A program made the position numbers and the translations under genes. A stretch of 8,051 bases of DNA from Lachnospiraceae bacterium (GTDB lineage: Bacteria > Bacillota > Clostridia > Lachnospirales > Lachnospiraceae), in NCBI GenBank assembly GCA_015057205.1, contig SVEW01000105.1:1-8051 (forward strand), in the 5' to 3' direction. The notes beneath the pieces were generated by a model that saw nothing but the letters and a program-made list of their open reading frames with translations, was not told where the DNA came from and did no database searches. This document shows positions 7,050 through 8,051 of the stretch, in pieces (position 1 is the stretch's first letter; every line of letters begins with the position of its first letter).

Positions 7050-7056
7050 CCTCCTT
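7050..7056 (-). promoter_or_regulatory. Ribosome binding site of the MerR-type gene
   Basis: AAGGAGG lies 11 nt before ATG 7038. The predicted transcription start near 7058 would leave almost no leader upstream of it. Confidence 0.7.
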
Positions 7057-7064
7057 GTGCCCTC

Positions 7065-7095
7065 AATTTACACCTTAAAGTCGCTTTAGGGTCAA
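7065..7095 (-). promoter_or_regulatory. MerR-type promoter/operator with 19-bp spacer
   Basis: On the minus strand, -35 TTGACC (7095-7090) and -10 TAAATT (7070-7065) are 19 bp apart, longer than the usual 17 and typical of MerR-regulated promoters. The spacer region holds the inverted repeat ACCCTAAAG-CGA-CTTTAAGGT (7092-7072), whose arms match at 8 of 9 positions. In the known mechanism the regulator binds such a dyad between the two boxes and twists the DNA to allow transcription. The site lies directly before the MerR-type gene, so autoregulation is the simple inference. Confidence 0.85.
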
Positions 7096-7120
7096 GTAAA
7101 ATCGCGCATTTTTCTAATTT

Positions 7121-7195
7121 TTATTTTCTAAACCACGCATACACGCTGTTTCTTCCTTCCATCACTTCAAAATGCAGATTTTCGCACCACGTAAC
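7121..7195 (-). pseudogene. Possible C-terminal remnant of an unidentified protein
   Basis: A 24-codon open stretch ends in TAA at 7123-7121 and encodes a protein-like end, FEVMEGRNSVYAWFRK. It is in a different frame from the methyltransferase-like ORF upstream. It has no start codon with a ribosome binding site, and an in-frame stop closes it at 7198-7196. It may be the original C-terminus of the methyltransferase, or of another gene, left after a deletion or frameshift. I do not recognise the family, and chance cannot be excluded for so short a stretch. Confidence 0.3.
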
Positions 7196-7215
7196 TTACC
7201 ACCCTTGTGGTCAAT

Positions 7216-7554
7216 CTACTCGTAACATTTTCCCTCGGCTATTTCTACAAGTTTTCTGGCAAAAATCTCCTCACTCTCCACATGTTCCAGCGCCGACACC
7301 GCCAAAATGAAGTCATAGTTTTCCTTTGGAATCACAAAATCTTCTATCGCCTTCGCAACACCACGAATCGACATCTCCACCTTGTGTTCTTTCGCATTCT
7401 CCAAAAGCTTTTCGATTGCTATTTCCAGAAAATCCACCGTTTTGATTGGCTTTTTCAGCCACGAATCCGACTGATATAGTTTCTCATTTGTGTAGGTTGC
7501 GATATGGGATTGTTTTTCGCTTTCGCGGATTATAGTCAAAACACTGTTGTTCAT
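7216..7554 (-). pseudogene. Class I SAM-dependent methyltransferase-like ORF lacking the SAM-binding segment
   Basis: The 112-residue frame starts at ATG 7554, 9 nt after AAGGAG. Residues 1-40 (with YTNEKLYQSDSWLKKPIKTV) and 41-110 (with DFLEIAIEKL and NYDFILAVSALEHVES) resemble two separated parts of TehB-like class I methyltransferases. In such proteins the strand and glycine-rich loop of motif I, of the form DLGCGxGRN, lies between them. Here they are joined directly at codons 40/41 (7437-7432), so the SAM-binding loop is absent although the frame is kept. The C-terminus also stops early, just after LVEIAEG. I infer a degraded gene with an internal in-frame deletion, unlikely to methylate anything. 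A short functional protein cannot be ruled out because start and binding site are intact. It lies 43 nt after the broken hydrolase. Confidence 0.65.
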
Positions 7555-7597
7555 GGTTCGTAGCTCCTTACCCTTCTATCTTTGTCTTTCTTCTCCC

Positions 7598-8051
7598 TTA
7601 AAATTCAATTTGTAGTCCCACCTTCAGCTGCGCAAGTCTTTCCCCCAGCTCTTCTTTCAAAATCCGATAAGCTCGCTCCTTCGTGCAGTGCCCTGTACAG
7701 ACAAACTTCACGTCCTCGCTTTTCAAGGCTTCCGCCACAGCCCGGATTTCGGACTCCTTCTTATTAAACAGATGCATCCCGCCCTTTTGTCGTATGCGGT
7801 ATCAGATGCACCCCCTCCGTCAGCCGGTAAGTACCGCTGATTTTTTCGATTCTTGCGGGATACTGTTCCTCCATTCCCTTGGGAATCCCGATGTATTTCC
7901 GAAAAATAAATTTTTTAAAATAGCAGTCCTCCGCCGTAGCCTCTCGCACATACCATTTTGCCTTCGCATTATGCGCCATAAACCCCGGTATGCCGTTGGC
8001 ATGGTCGTAATGCGCGTGACTTAATACCGCGTAATCCACCTTCTCCTCCTT
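7598..8051 (-). pseudogene. MBL-fold metallo-hydrolase (COG1237-like), internally deleted and frameshifted; 5' end beyond window
   Basis: The frame enters from the window edge and carries the metal-binding motif HAHYDH (8018-8001) within VDYAVLSHAHYDHANGIPGF. It continues to LIPHTTKG and then ends at TAA 7766-7764. In another frame, 7786-7598 encodes KGGMHLFNKKESEIRAV, then CTGHCTKERAYRILKEELG, ending in VGLQIEF. That matches the usual C-terminal third of this family, in which a GGFHL segment and a late TGHCTG histidine motif occur. The two halves meet at the G-rich AAAGGGCGGG (7787-7778). Intact relatives, as I recall them, have about 70-80 further residues between these parts, including a metal-binding histidine segment. 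I infer an out-of-frame internal deletion that inactivates the enzyme. The substrate is unknown. A GTG at 8039 follows a binding-site-like AAGGAGGAG, but starting there would remove the N-terminal part of the fold. Confidence 0.8.

Noticed and set aside
7098..7113. AAAAT-GCGCG-ATTTT stem upstream of the MerR-type promoter
   Set aside because: A short AT-only stem, too weak to call a terminator, and better read as AT-rich DNA upstream of the -35 box.
7198..7211. Hairpin ACCAC/GTGGT after the methyltransferase-like ORF as terminator
   Set aside because: Only a 5-bp stem and no T-run on the minus strand.
7683..8024. Plus-strand ORF of 113 codons over the hydrolase remnant
   Set aside because: The protein sequence is low in recognisable motifs and lies opposite a frame with clear MBL motifs; treated as a shadow.
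7764..8039. Complete small MBL protein starting at GTG 8039
   Set aside because: AAGGAGGAG before GTG looks like a binding site, but the frame is open to the window edge and a start there would lose the N-terminal strands needed before HAHYDH.

Overview
The window reads as a chromosomal segment of a low-to-moderate GC Gram-positive bacterium, most likely a Clostridia member and probably Lachnospiraceae. The grounds are strong AAGGAGG-type ribosome binding sites, frequent TTG starts, protein sequences of Firmicutes type, and the gene order tig-clpP-clpX-lon-engB. All genes that I can support lie on the minus strand, so transcription runs from high to low coordinates. I found no tRNA, rRNA, CRISPR array, insertion sequence or prophage gene.

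Base 8051 down to about 7120 is a decaying stretch. It holds a metallo-beta-lactamase-fold hydrolase whose middle is missing and whose two halves are in different frames. Next comes a methyltransferase-like ORF that lacks its SAM-binding segment. A possible short C-terminal remnant of a third reading frame follows. The spacing of the first two suggests they were once co-transcribed.

Positions 7095 to 6208 hold an intact MerR-type regulator with its own promoter. That promoter has the MerR-family layout: a 19-bp spacer containing an inverted repeat. The protein is unusual because its C-terminal half is several hydrophobic, probably membrane-spanning segments instead of a soluble ligand domain.

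Positions 6184 to 1 hold the proteostasis cluster. An extended -10 promoter precedes trigger factor (tig). The ClpP peptidase, the ClpX unfoldase, the Lon protease and the ribosome-assembly GTPase EngB (partial, running off the window) follow with short gaps. Trigger factor binds nascent chains at the ribosome, ClpXP and Lon degrade misfolded or tagged proteins, and EngB helps large-subunit assembly. Catalytic residues of ClpP, ClpX and Lon are all present. Details that may set expression within the operon are TTG starts for clpP and lon, tandem hairpins between clpP and clpX, a near-perfect inverted repeat just inside lon, and a terminator-like hairpin overlapping the lon stop codon.

The conserved cluster is ordinary. 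The parts most worth a second look are the membrane-linked MerR protein with its operator and the paired internal deletions upstream of it. I see no convincing new multi-gene system.
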